From Gammaproteobacteria bacterium (lineage in GTDB: Bacteria > Pseudomonadota > Gammaproteobacteria > GRL18), in NCBI GenBank assembly GCA_013139395.1, contig WTAX01000044.1, forward strand, positions 1-7,089: 7,089 bases of DNA. The letters are read 5' to 3'. A program made the translations under genes and the position numbers. Shown here one piece after another: positions 1-6,158 of the stretch (position 1 is the first letter of the stretch; every line of letters begins with the position of its first letter). Below the pieces are notes generated by a model. The model made no database searches. It was not told the origin of the DNA and saw only the letters and a list, made by a program, of their open reading frames with translations.

Positions 1-1937
1 TGGTTAATTCCTTACTGTCATTAAATAGTCTTCACCAGGTTAAAAACTCGGTTTCTACGGTGGTTAATAAAAATCAGCCACTGGTTATTGCCTCTCTTGA
101 ACTATCTGAAATATTATATAAAGCTAATGGCTTTCTAGGCTTTTATCTTTTGAGTAAAGAAGAAGGGCATAAGAATGCCTATCTGGATTCAATCAAACAA
201 ATTAATCATTCCTTTGAAAAACTAAAATCTGTTTCTGATAATCAATTTAAAGAAACCATCAGTGAATTAGGTTTAAATATCAATAAACTGATCGCCTATA
301 AAGATAAAATGCTGGTTTTACCAACCGATCCTCGGTTAAATTTCCCGGCATTTGCCTATGCATCTAAAAACTTAAATCCTTTTGCTCAAACTAATTTACA
401 AATGTTAGGTGAAATGATTTTATCTGAAGAAGAAGAAGATGCGACACAGGAACGTAAGGAGCTGTTGAATGAGATTCAAAATTTTCGCTATGCCTGGCTT
501 AATTTGTTAAATAATGTCAGAATTTTTCTTAATCAACCGCTTGATTCTAATTTTAATAATCTCAATGACAGCCTGTTACAAATACCTGCCTTAATTGATA
601 AGTTAGAAACAAAAAGTGACTTATTTACTTTTGAGCAGGAAGATACTTTTCCAAAACTTAAAGAGACATCATTAACGTACTTAAAAAATACTTTAGAGAT
701 GATTAAGCTGCAAAAAAGCGATAAACAGCGTATGGATGCCTATTTAATTCGTATGGAAATTGCACCGTTGATGAATAAAATTGAATCTCGTTTAGGACAG
801 ATGGTTAAGGCTCAACAAACAGAAATTAAAATAAATAGTGATGAACTGATCAACGAGGTGGATTCGGGGGCTAATCAGCAATTAATTTTATTAATTATAG
901 GTTTGCTTCTTGGCAGCGCTGCCGCCTGGATTATTAGTAATATTATTAGTAAAAATCTTAATGTAGCGGTTGAAGCAATGCGTGATGTGGCCGAGGGTGA
1001 TGGTGATCTGACTAAACGCCTGGACGTTAATGGTAATGATGAAATAGCTCAACTCTCTATTGCTTTTAATACCTTTTCTGCCAAAGTTGCCGGCTTAATT
1101 AGTGAAGTTGCAGAGGTGAGTAAGCAGTTGTTGTCAGCAGCATTAGAAATGAATAACCTGACCAGTACTACACGCAAGGCTATGGATATTCAGATGGGAA
1201 AAGTGACGGAAGTATCATTATCAATGCAGGCTATTTCTCAGCAAGTAACAGAAATTTCTCAAAGCACTGAACAAGCAGCAGAAATATCTCAGCAGACAAA
1301 TACCGATTCTTCTGAAGGTCAGGATGTGGTTAATGAAGGTATTAAAGTCATTAATCAACTTAAAAATGATTTTGATAATGCGACAAATACGGTTAAGCTG
1401 GTTGAAGATGATGCTGAATCAATCGGTAGTGTTTTGGCTGTTATTCAGGGGATCGCAGAGCAGACGAACTTATTGGCTTTAAACGCCGCTATTGAAGCTG
1501 CAAGGGCTGGAGAGCAGGGACGTGGTTTTGCAGTGGTTGCTGATGAAGTCCGTTCCTTAGCATCAAAAACTCAGGAATCGACATATGAAATTAAAGACAT
1601 CATTGAACGTTTACAATCTGGTTCAAGTAAAGCTGCTCAGGTAATGCTGCATGGTTCTGAACAAGTTCAAATTAGTGTTGATTATACAGAACGTGTCGGT
1701 GTTTCACTGGAAAAAATTTCCAAATCTGTAACCAATATGAATCAGATGAATAATCAAATTGCCTCTGCCGCCAGTGAACATGTCCTTGTTTCAGAACGGG
1801 TTAATCAGGAAGTGAGTGATATTTCCAGTGTTGCCAGTGAAGCCTCGGAGGATGTTGATCAAATATCGATATCTAGTCAGAGCGTATCTCAATTGACAGA
1901 AAAACTACAATCACTGGTGAAGCAGTTTAGATATTAA
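1..1937 (+). CDS. Methyl-accepting chemotaxis protein, 5' end outside the window
   Basis: Inner-membrane chemoreceptor that passes ligand binding to CheA/CheW. The frame is open from base 3 with no stop, so the GTG at 60 is almost certainly not the true start; the gene begins upstream and the first membrane helix is missing. What remains is, in order: a long, mostly helical ligand-binding region (about 3-870); a membrane helix (about 880-945, rich in I/L/G/A); a HAMP domain (about 945-1100, with a GDGDLTKRL motif and a DEIAQLS segment); and a coiled-coil signalling domain. The highly conserved hairpin tip is at about 1437-1560 and contains [21 protein letters not shown] and [15 protein letters not shown]. 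The protein ends in LVKQFRY, with no CheR/CheB-tethering pentapeptide. The ligand cannot be told from the sequence. The size and helical nature of the sensor region fit a 4HB- or HBM-like bundle, but that is inference. Confidence 0.95.
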   Translation, partial: VNSLLSLNSLHQVKNSVSTVVNKNQPLVIASLELSEILYKANGFLGFYLLSKEEGHKNAYLDSIKQINHSFEKLKSVSDNQFKETISELGLNINKLIAYKDKMLVLPTDPRLNFPAFAYASKNLNPFAQTNLQMLGEMILSEEEEDATQERKELLNEIQNFRYAWLNLLNNVRIFLNQPLDSNFNNLNDSLLQIPALIDKLETKSDLFTFEQEDTFPKLKETSLTYLKNTLEMIKLQKSDKQRMDAYLIRMEIAPLMNKIESRLGQMVKAQQTEIKINSDELINEVDSGANQQLILLIIGLLLGSAAAWIISNIISKNLNVAVEAMRDVAEGDGDLTKRLDVNGNDEIAQLSIAFNTFSAKVAGLISEVAEVSKQLLSAALEMNNLTSTTRKAMDIQMGKVTEVSLSMQAISQQVTEISQSTEQAAEISQQTNTDSSEGQDVVNEGIKVINQLKNDFDNATNTVKLVEDDAESIGSVLAVIQGIAEQTNLLALNAAIEAARAGEQGRGFAVVADEVRSLASKTQESTYEIKDIIERLQSGSSKAAQVMLHGSEQVQISVDYTERVGVSLEKISKSVTNMNQMNNQIASAASEHVLVSERVNQEVSDISSVASEASEDVDQISISSQSVSQLTEKLQSLVKQFRY

Positions 1938-2045
1938 TCTGAATCTGTTGAGTCTAAAGCTGTTTTTAATAAACGCTTAGAAATTGGAGTTGATTATGCT
2001 CAGGGTAGTGCGGTCTCTAAACCGATAAAATTATCAGATATATGA
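1938..2045 (+). pseudogene. C-terminal remnant of an EAL-domain c-di-GMP phosphodiesterase
   Basis: The 35 codons after the chemoreceptor stop (taa 1935-1937), read in the same frame, encode a peptide that ends at tga 2043-2045. It begins SESVES and contains LEIGVDYAQG followed by SAVSKPIKL. This matches the last part of EAL domains, where an AE-x-VE-(S/T) segment is followed by (L/I)GVDYAQG-x-x-(I/V)-x-KP and then the end of the domain. There is no start codon, no ribosome binding site and no catalytic EAL, DDFG or similar motif, so nothing functional can be made from it alone. It looks like the scar of a deletion or recombination that joined the receptor gene to the tail of a lost phosphodiesterase gene. 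Read-through of the taa would add it to the receptor, but nothing suggests that happens. Confidence 0.75.
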
Positions 2046-2124
2046 ACAAATTCAGCATTTTATTTTTCATTAAAAGTGTACTCAGTATTTGTCCTTAGAA
2101 TTAAATAACTCACTTTTGAAATAA

Positions 2125-2133
2125 TTATCCACG
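2125..2133 (+). promoter_or_regulatory. Near-consensus DnaA box (8 of 9)
   Basis: TTATCCACG differs from the high-affinity DnaA box TTATCCACA only at the last base. It lies about 170 bp before the three-box cluster. On its own it could be chance; its interest comes from the nearby cluster. Confidence 0.35.
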
Positions 2134-2239
2134 TTATAAAGTACTTTAGGTATAAAACCAACAAATTAGTAGTTTATGTTAAGGTATTTTATTGAATTGT
2201 ACTGTAACATATTGTTAATAAATGAAAAATTGTTGTGGT

Positions 2240-2257
2240 CAAAATGTGACCATTTTG
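2240..2257. repeat. Perfect 7-bp inverted repeat with 4-nt spacer
   Basis: CAAAATG and CATTTTG flank TGAC. A second pairing in the same place, GGTCA at 2237-2241 with TGACC at 2247-2251, overlaps it. It is a small palindromic site about 45 bp before the DnaA boxes, with no T-run suited to a terminator. It may be a protein-binding site; no regulator family is recognised. Confidence 0.35.
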
Positions 2258-2302
2258 TTACAATCTTAATGTTAATGCTGTTTCGAGAAGGTTATTAATG
2301 AT

Positions 2303-2337
2303 TTATCCACAGACTTATACACAGCTTTTGTGGATAA
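2303..2337. promoter_or_regulatory. Cluster of three consensus DnaA boxes
   Basis: Three exact matches to the DnaA box TTATNCACA lie within 35 bp: TTATCCACA at 2303-2311 on the + strand, TTATACACA at 2315-2323 on the + strand, and TGTGGATAA at 2329-2337, which is TTATCCACA on the - strand. The gaps are 3 and 5 bp. The outer boxes also form a 10-bp inverted repeat (2302-2311 with 2329-2338). An AT-rich block follows about 25 bp downstream. Such clusters occur in replication origins, in DnaA titration or reactivation sites (datA, DARS) and in promoters controlled by DnaA. No replication gene lies in the window, so which role applies is open. The match is strong; the function is inference. Confidence 0.7.
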
Positions 2338-2360
2338 AATATTGCAGTTGTAGAGTATAT

Positions 2361-2450
2361 TCAATTATTTGTAATATCAGATTTTTGTTATATTATATTG
2401 TCTGAATATAATTATATTTTGTATTTAATGATTTTTGTTTAATTTCGATT
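2361..2450. other. Extremely AT-rich block, possible DNA-unwinding element
   Basis: By hand count only 13 of these 90 bases are G or C. The block sits between the DnaA boxes and the STAS promoter. A neighbouring low-GC block is what a DNA-unwinding element looks like, but such tracts are also common upstream of promoters in AT-rich genomes. No repeated 13-mer or ordered DnaA-trio series was recognised by eye. Confidence 0.35.
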
Positions 2451-2467
2451 TATAGTACACCTATAAT
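2450..2467 (+). promoter_or_regulatory. Promoter -10 of the STAS gene overlapped by an inverted repeat
   Basis: TATAAT at 2462-2467 is a perfect sigma-70 -10 hexamer, which would start the transcript about 27 bases before the STAS start codon. No good -35 is present at 16-18 bp; TTTAAT at 2438-2443 is a weak candidate with an 18-bp spacer. The inverted repeat TTATAG / CTATAA (2450-2455 and 2461-2466, spacer TACAC) covers the -10. A weak -35 plus a palindrome over the -10 suggests regulation by a bound protein. Confidence 0.45.
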
Positions 2468-2500
2468 ATTAACAGAACTTATTTCGGAGACTTAATACTG

Positions 2501-2803
2501 ATGCCAATTCTTACTGACTTATCTGATAGTGGAAGCGCATTAACTATTAAAATAATAGGAAAATTTCAGTTTCCTATGGCATCTGAGTTCCGCCGTGCTT
2601 ATACAAATATTGATGAGGTTGAAAAATATTCTTTGGATTTACAAGAATCTGATTACCTTGACTCTTCTGCTCTGGGAATGATTATTGCACTTTGGGAATT
2701 TGTTGAGCGTGATAAAAATCGTATAACCGTAGTTAATGCCAATGAAGAGGTGAGAACAATTCTAAAAAGTGCCAACTTTGATCAGCTTGTTAATATGGAA
2801 TGA
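2501..2803 (+). CDS. Single-domain STAS protein (anti-sigma factor antagonist-like)
   Basis: This 100-residue cytoplasmic protein consists of one STAS domain, the fold of SpoIIAA-type anti-anti-sigma factors and related switch proteins. The diagnostic loop is YLDSSALGMI at residues 52-61. By alignment with SpoIIAA, Ser56 is the expected phosphorylation site, and Asp54 and Gly59 are the usual neighbours. The N-terminal strand (LTIKIIGKF) and the C-terminal segment TVVNANEEVRTILKSANFDQL fit the family. The ATG start has GGAG at 2486-2489, a slightly long 11 bases ahead. No partner kinase (HPK/RsbW type), PP2C phosphatase or sigma factor is in the window, so its partner is unknown. It lies 47 bp before arsS on the same strand and may be co-transcribed with it, although a separate arsS promoter is possible. 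Confidence 0.88.
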   Translation: MPILTDLSDSGSALTIKIIGKFQFPMASEFRRAYTNIDEVEKYSLDLQESDYLDSSALGMIIALWEFVERDKNRITVVNANEEVRTILKSANFDQLVNME

Positions 2804-2814
2804 TGCTGTATAAA
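2787..2814 (+). promoter_or_regulatory. Possible promoter for arsS
   Basis: TTGTTA (2787-2792) and TATAAA (2809-2814) are separated by 16 bp and straddle the STAS stop codon. They would give a leader of about 30 bases before the arsS start codon. In DNA this AT-rich such matches arise by chance, so it is only a candidate. Confidence 0.3.
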
Positions 2815-2850
2815 TCGTTGAACATTTTTACTAACCCATAAAGAAACACT

Positions 2851-3810
2851 ATGCTTGATACACTGCCTTTTCTTAATAAAATTTCATTTCCAGCAATCAA
2901 TCGAAAAATAATTAATACCCTGCAAATCAATCTGGGCTACCGCTGTAATCAGCAATGCCTGCACTGTCATGTTAATGCCGGGCCTAATCGCAGTGAAGAA
3001 ATGTCTCATGACGTTTTATTGCAGACTTTGGCTTTTATCAAAAAACATAAAATTAAAGTGGTGGATCTGACTGGTGGTGCGCCTGAGATGCATCCTGACT
3101 TTCTCTATCTGATTAAGACCCTAAAGCAAATGAATGTTAAGGTCATTGACCGATGTAATCTTACTATCCTCAATGAAACAGGTTATGAAACAATTGCTCA
3201 ATCTCTAGCGGATAACCAGGTAGAAGTCGTTGCATCAATGCCTTGTTATCTTGAAGAAAATGTTAATAAACAACGAGGTAATGGTGTTTTTGAAAGTAGT
3301 ATTAAAGCCTTAAAAACATTGAATCAATTAGGCTATGGTGATAAAGACAGTTCGTTAATATTAAATCTGGTTTATAACCCACAGGGCGCTTCACTGTCAC
3401 CTGATCAGATTAAATTAGAAAAAGATTATAAACAATTTTTAGCAGATAATTTTGCTATCTCTTTTAATCAGCTATTCACCATTACTAATGTGCCGGTTAA
3501 GCGTTTTGGCAGTATGTTAATATCAAAGAATGAATTTACGCCCTATATGGAGCTTCTGCAGAGTGCTTATCAGTCAGAAAATTTAGAAGGGGTGATGTGC
3601 CGTTATCAGCTGAGTATTGATTGGCAGGGATACATCTATGATTGTGATTTTAACCAAATGCTGGATTTACCTTTAAAAACTAATGGGCAAAGATTGCATA
3701 TTAGTCATGCTACTCTGAATGATTTGCATGATAAAGAAATTATTGTTGCAGGCCATTGTTTTGCCTGTACTGCAGGCAAGGGAAGCAGTTGTGGTGGGAC
3801 TTTAAGTTAG
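2851..3810 (+). CDS. arsS: Arsenosugar biosynthesis radical SAM protein ArsS
   Basis: Radical SAM enzyme of 319 residues. In characterised members it adds the 5'-deoxyadenosyl group of SAM to dimethylated arsenic, making the precursor of arsenosugars. The [4Fe-4S] motif CxxxCxxC is Cys32, Cys36 and Cys39, inside GYRCNQQCLHCHVNAGP. The SAM-binding GGE-like motif is TGGAPEMHP at about residues 74-82, a typical form in this family. The C-terminal part (about 185-319, DUF3641-type) holds further cysteines at 250, 265, 303, 306 and 314, ending CFACTAGKGSSCGG. These could bind an auxiliary iron-sulfur cluster, which is inference. Some family members are selenoproteins; here no in-frame TGA is present and the gene ends normally in tag. 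The upstream ribosome binding site is weak (AAAGAA). The two downstream glycosyltransferase-like genes are its standard partners and support the call. Confidence 0.92.
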   Translation: MLDTLPFLNKISFPAINRKIINTLQINLGYRCNQQCLHCHVNAGPNRSEEMSHDVLLQTLAFIKKHKIKVVDLTGGAPEMHPDFLYLIKTLKQMNVKVIDRCNLTILNETGYETIAQSLADNQVEVVASMPCYLEENVNKQRGNGVFESSIKALKTLNQLGYGDKDSSLILNLVYNPQGASLSPDQIKLEKDYKQFLADNFAISFNQLFTITNVPVKRFGSMLISKNEFTPYMELLQSAYQSENLEGVMCRYQLSIDWQGYIYDCDFNQMLDLPLKTNGQRLHISHATLNDLHDKEIIVAGHCFACTAGKGSSCGGTLS

Positions 3811-3832
3811 TTTTAGGCGTTCAGGATATCTA

Positions 3833-4513
3833 ATGTGGCAGAAAATCTCTATCATTATTCCGGTATTAAATGAAGCGGAGACTATTCAGTCCTTTCTTCA
3901 AGCACTGCAGCCATTGCGCAAACAAGGTCATGAAGTAGTGCTGGTGGATGGACACAGTAACGATGACACCTGTGCCCTGGCTCGCCCTCTGGTTGACCGA
4001 ATGTTCTCTTCACAGCCTGGTCGGGCAAGACAGCAAATTCTCGGTGCAAAAATGTCTACAGGCCAGGTATTGTTGTTTCTTCATGCGGATACAAAATTAC
4101 CAGAGAAAGCTGAGCAGGATATTCTTTCGGCACTCGCTCAGGGCTTTTTTTGGGGGCGTTTTGATGTTCAGCTGTCAGGTTCACATTGGTTGTTTCGTGT
4201 GATTGAGAAGATGATGAACTGGCGTTCCTGTTTGACAGGAATTGCTACCGGGGATCAATCACTATTTGTTTCTAAAATGCTCTACAATGATGTGGGTGGT
4301 ATGCCGGCAATTGAGTTAATGGAAGATATTGAATTTAGTAAACGCTTGTTGAAATTCTGTAAGCCTGCCTGTTTAAAATCCATAGTGATTACGTCTTCAA
4401 AGCGCTGGGAAAAAAATGGCATCTTGAGAACTATTCTCTTTATGTGGACCTTGAGACTGCAATATTTTTTCGGTATAAAGCCTGAGGTTCTAGTCAAAAA
4501 GTACTATCCTTAA
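3833..4513 (+). CDS. TIGR04283-type family 2 glycosyltransferase of the arsenosugar cluster
   Basis: GT-A fold glycosyltransferase of 226 residues, probably cytoplasmic or at the membrane face. The N-terminal nucleotide-binding part has SIIIPVLNEAET (residues 6-17) and VDGHSNDDT (38-46). The metal-binding DxD position is LFLHADT (81-87). Further family 2 features are GDQSLFV (about 140-146), the acceptor-site MEDIEF (163-168, with Glu164-Asp165) and SSKRWEKNG around Arg191-Trp192, which takes the place of the (Q/R)xxRW motif. The length fits the TIGR04283 group. AGGA at 3823-3826, six bases before the ATG, supports the start. It begins 22 bp after arsS, so the two are very probably one operon. 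Its sugar donor and acceptor are not known; a role in building or modifying the arsenosugar is inferred from context. Confidence 0.88.
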   Translation: MWQKISIIIPVLNEAETIQSFLQALQPLRKQGHEVVLVDGHSNDDTCALARPLVDRMFSSQPGRARQQILGAKMSTGQVLLFLHADTKLPEKAEQDILSALAQGFFWGRFDVQLSGSHWLFRVIEKMMNWRSCLTGIATGDQSLFVSKMLYNDVGGMPAIELMEDIEFSKRLLKFCKPACLKSIVITSSKRWEKNGILRTILFMWTLRLQYFFGIKPEVLVKKYYP

Positions 4514-4564
4514 TAGCTATCCCTATGAACTCTCCCTAAATGCTATTATTAAGTAAAAAGGCTA

Positions 4565-5221
4565 ATGAATAAATTATCATATCGCTATCCTGATACACTG
4601 GTTATTATTTTTGCTCGTGAGCCGGTTGCAGGTCAGGTAAAAACTCGACTGATCCCTGCATTAGGTGAAGAAGCTGCGACAAACTTATATAAACAACTAT
4701 TAGACTATGCCATCAATAATGTCATTACATCAGACTTATCTCCAGTTAATATTGCGATCACACCAGAAAGCAATGCAAACTATTTTTCCCAAATGCCATG
4801 TTCCTCATACTTTGAAATCTCGTTACAATCGGGTCATGATTTAGGTGCAAGAATGTACAATGCTTTAGCTTTGGCATTAGAGCATTATTCTAAAGCAATA
4901 TTAATTGGTACAGACTGTCCATTTCTTAGTCATAATGATTTACAACAGGCCATCGCTGCACTGGATAATAATGATATGGTGTTTTCACCTGCTAATGACG
5001 GTGGTTATGTTTTAGTGGGTGCAAAAGCAGTAGTGAACCCTAAGATTTTTGAATCAATTGACTGGGGAACAGCAAAGGTAATGACACAGACACGAACCAT
5101 ATTATTAAAACATAATGTGAGTTGGCAGGAGCTCTCAGCACAAAATGATATCGATATTGAAGATGACTTGAGGTACCTGCTCATACATAATAAATTTCAA
5201 GATTTTATTAAAAATAAATGA
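4565..5221 (+). CDS. TIGR04282-type CofC-like transferase of the arsenosugar cluster
   Basis: Protein of 218 residues in the DUF2064/TIGR04282 family, which resembles the nucleotidyltransferase CofC and other GT-A fold enzymes. The N-terminal nucleotide-binding motif is FAREPVAGQVKTRL (16-29). GTDCPFL (115-121) holds the expected metal-binding Asp117, and SPANDGGYVLVG (around Asp145-Gly146-Gly147-Tyr148) is the second conserved block. The C-terminal NDIDIEDDL is also typical. The start is the ATG after AAAAAGG, a short three-base spacing; the upstream ATGs at 4525 and 4540 lie in another frame and stop within a few codons. It follows the family 2 enzyme after 51 bp on the same strand and completes the arsS-GT2-CofC-like trio seen in many genomes. 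The reaction is not established; nucleotide-sugar handling is the likely chemistry. Confidence 0.87.
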   Translation: MNKLSYRYPDTLVIIFAREPVAGQVKTRLIPALGEEAATNLYKQLLDYAINNVITSDLSPVNIAITPESNANYFSQMPCSSYFEISLQSGHDLGARMYNALALALEHYSKAILIGTDCPFLSHNDLQQAIAALDNNDMVFSPANDGGYVLVGAKAVVNPKIFESIDWGTAKVMTQTRTILLKHNVSWQELSAQNDIDIEDDLRYLLIHNKFQDFIKNK

Positions 5222-5244
5222 CCATGGGCTTATCAAGCGTTATT

Positions 5245-5262
5245 TAGAAGCATAGGCTTCTA
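5245..5262. terminator. Small hairpin after the arsenosugar cluster, possible weak terminator
   Basis: TAGAAGC (5245-5251) pairs with GCTTCTA (5256-5262) around the loop ATAG, 24 bp past the stop codon. No T-run follows on the + strand, so intrinsic termination would be weak; it may only protect the 3' end. Confidence 0.3.
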
Positions 5263-5340
5263 TGTTACAAATAAAACTAATAATTAAACGAAACTATTCA
5301 GCAAACCAGGCCTTACTTACTGGCCAACCATCTATAAATC

Positions 5341-5376
5341 ACAAAAATGCATAAAATCAAATGCTTGCATTTTTGT
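5341..5376. terminator. Perfect 11-bp inverted repeat between convergent genes, possible two-way terminator
   Basis: ACAAAAATGCA (5341-5351) pairs perfectly with TGCATTTTTGT (5366-5376) around a 14-base loop. It lies between two genes that point at each other, 40 bp past the end of the lipoprotein gene. Both strands place a T-run in the second arm, as expected for a bidirectional terminator. The stem is mostly A-T and the loop is large, so strength is doubtful. Confidence 0.45.
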
Positions 5377-5416
5377 AACTTAAAAGTGTCTATTTGTTGA
5401 TGGCATTTCCGCGACG

Positions 5417-6016
5417 CTAAGTCTTATTAGTGTCTTCTTGTGATTTATCCTTTTCTTTGTCTTTCTCAACAGGCTGAATGTCTCTTTGCATATCAAATTG
5501 TTTTTCCTTATGTTCTTCCCCTATATCAGCACCGCCGGCAATATACTCAATGTGAGTATTTAAGGTATTGAGTCTTAAATCAATATCGACTTTACCAAGA
5601 GGAATTGATATAGATTCATTGGCTGAGAGGCTTAAATTTCTTGCAGAATAGGGCAGGCGTTTGTTCTCAATAATAATGTTAAGCAAATTAAACGTAATTG
5701 TTTGGTCTGTTAAATTATGTAAATAAAGTGTGCTGTCAGCTTGTGCCATATAATCATTAGGTAAAAGGCGTCGAGTGTATTTTTTTATGTAATAGACACC
5801 CAGAAGAGTATCCTTTGTTAGATTTGTCACCATTGATAATGACAGTTTTTTTGGCAGGATGTCAGTCCTTAATTGAAAATGAGGTGTATTGATCTGATGT
5901 TCGACTTCCTGAGTTTCAGGATTATAGGTTTCAGCTTTTTGAGACGTAGGCGTACTACAGGAAGAAAGCAAACTGCCTATAAGTAGAGCAGGAAGTATAA
6001 ATATGAGTTTTTTCAC
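5417..6016 (-). CDS. Putative outer-membrane lipoprotein of unknown family
   Basis: Protein of 199 residues with a clear lipoprotein signal: MKK, a hydrophobic stretch at residues 4-17, then the lipobox LSSC with Cys20 as the lipidated residue. Ser21 at the +2 position favours delivery to the outer membrane. The mature part has alternating hydrophobic strands (for example TLYLHNLTDQTITFNLLNI and LSANESISIPLGKVDIDLRL) that suggest a beta-sandwich. The last 30 or so residues are a very charged, probably disordered tail rich in K, E and D. The start is GTG, supported by GGAG six bases upstream (complement of 6023-6026); no better ATG is available that would keep the signal peptide. No family is recognised. 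It is transcribed away from the PspA-like gene and shares the intergenic region with it, so an envelope-related role is possible but is only inferred. Confidence 0.8.
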   Translation of the reverse strand: MKKLIFILPALLIGSLLSSCSTPTSQKAETYNPETQEVEHQINTPHFQLRTDILPKKLSLSMVTNLTKDTLLGVYYIKKYTRRLLPNDYMAQADSTLYLHNLTDQTITFNLLNIIIENKRLPYSARNLSLSANESISIPLGKVDIDLRLNTLNTHIEYIAGGADIGEEHKEKQFDMQRDIQPVEKDKEKDKSQEDTNKT

Positions 6017-6062
6017 TGTTTACTCCAGGAGTTTATTGTTGTGCTTAGTATAACGCAGGATA

Positions 6063-6095
6063 AGGCAGAGTAAGAGATAAATCTTAACTCTGCCT
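6063..6095. promoter_or_regulatory. Strong hairpin in the leader of the lipoprotein gene
   Basis: AGGCAGAGT (6063-6071) pairs perfectly with ACTCTGCCT (6087-6095). Four further pairs, AAGA (6072-6075) with TCTT (6082-6085), continue the stem past a single bulged A at 6086, leaving the loop GATAAA. It lies about 47 bp upstream of the GTG start of the - strand gene, so it would be in that gene's 5' untranslated region if transcription begins near the paired palindromes further right. It may control transcript stability or elongation, or be a protein-binding palindrome. No upstream + strand gene ends nearby to need a terminator. Confidence 0.45.
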
Positions 6096-6158
6096 AACGT
6101 GTTTTAGCTAAAGTTGTTTTTTCTACTCTAGCTTATCCCATGTTAGCCAGATAAATAA

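Larger units (their letters stand above)
2046..2500. other. AT-rich gene-free region upstream of the STAS gene
   Basis: This stretch of about 455 bp has no credible coding sequence on either strand. It holds a near-consensus DnaA box (2125-2133), a short perfect inverted repeat (2240-2257), a cluster of three DnaA boxes (2303-2337), a block of about 86% A+T (2361-2450) and a promoter with an overlapping palindrome (2450-2467). No clear terminator for the chemoreceptor gene was found at its left end. Confidence 0.7.

Noticed and set aside
1659..1672. TGAAC-AA-GTTCA palindrome resembling the operator at 6160
   Set aside because: It lies within the chemoreceptor coding region and has a 2-base rather than 3-base centre, so it is probably a by-product of codons.
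2302..2338. The 10-bp inverted repeat of the outer DnaA boxes as a transcription terminator
   Set aside because: It is more than 360 bp past the chemoreceptor stop, has a 17-base spacer and no T-run, and the middle box makes the DnaA explanation better.
1938..2500. Insertion sequence or prophage remnant in the long gap
   Set aside because: No transposase or integrase fragment, terminal inverted repeats or target duplication could be found by eye; the only coding trace is the EAL tail.
2818..2824. TTGAACA half-site just before arsS
   Set aside because: Only one half of the 6160-type palindrome is present, with no inverted partner at the right distance; a 7-mer this AT-rich is expected by chance.
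2851..3810. Selenoprotein form of ArsS
   Set aside because: No in-frame TGA occurs, the radical SAM motif has three cysteines, and the gene ends in tag.
3948..4202. Open frame of 84 codons on the + strand inside the family 2 glycosyltransferase gene
   Set aside because: It is an out-of-frame shadow of a well-supported gene, has no ribosome binding site and its translation resembles no protein family.
4282..4497. Open frame of 71 codons on the - strand inside the family 2 glycosyltransferase gene
   Set aside because: Antisense shadow of conserved coding sequence; no family features and no promoter or ribosome binding site stands out.
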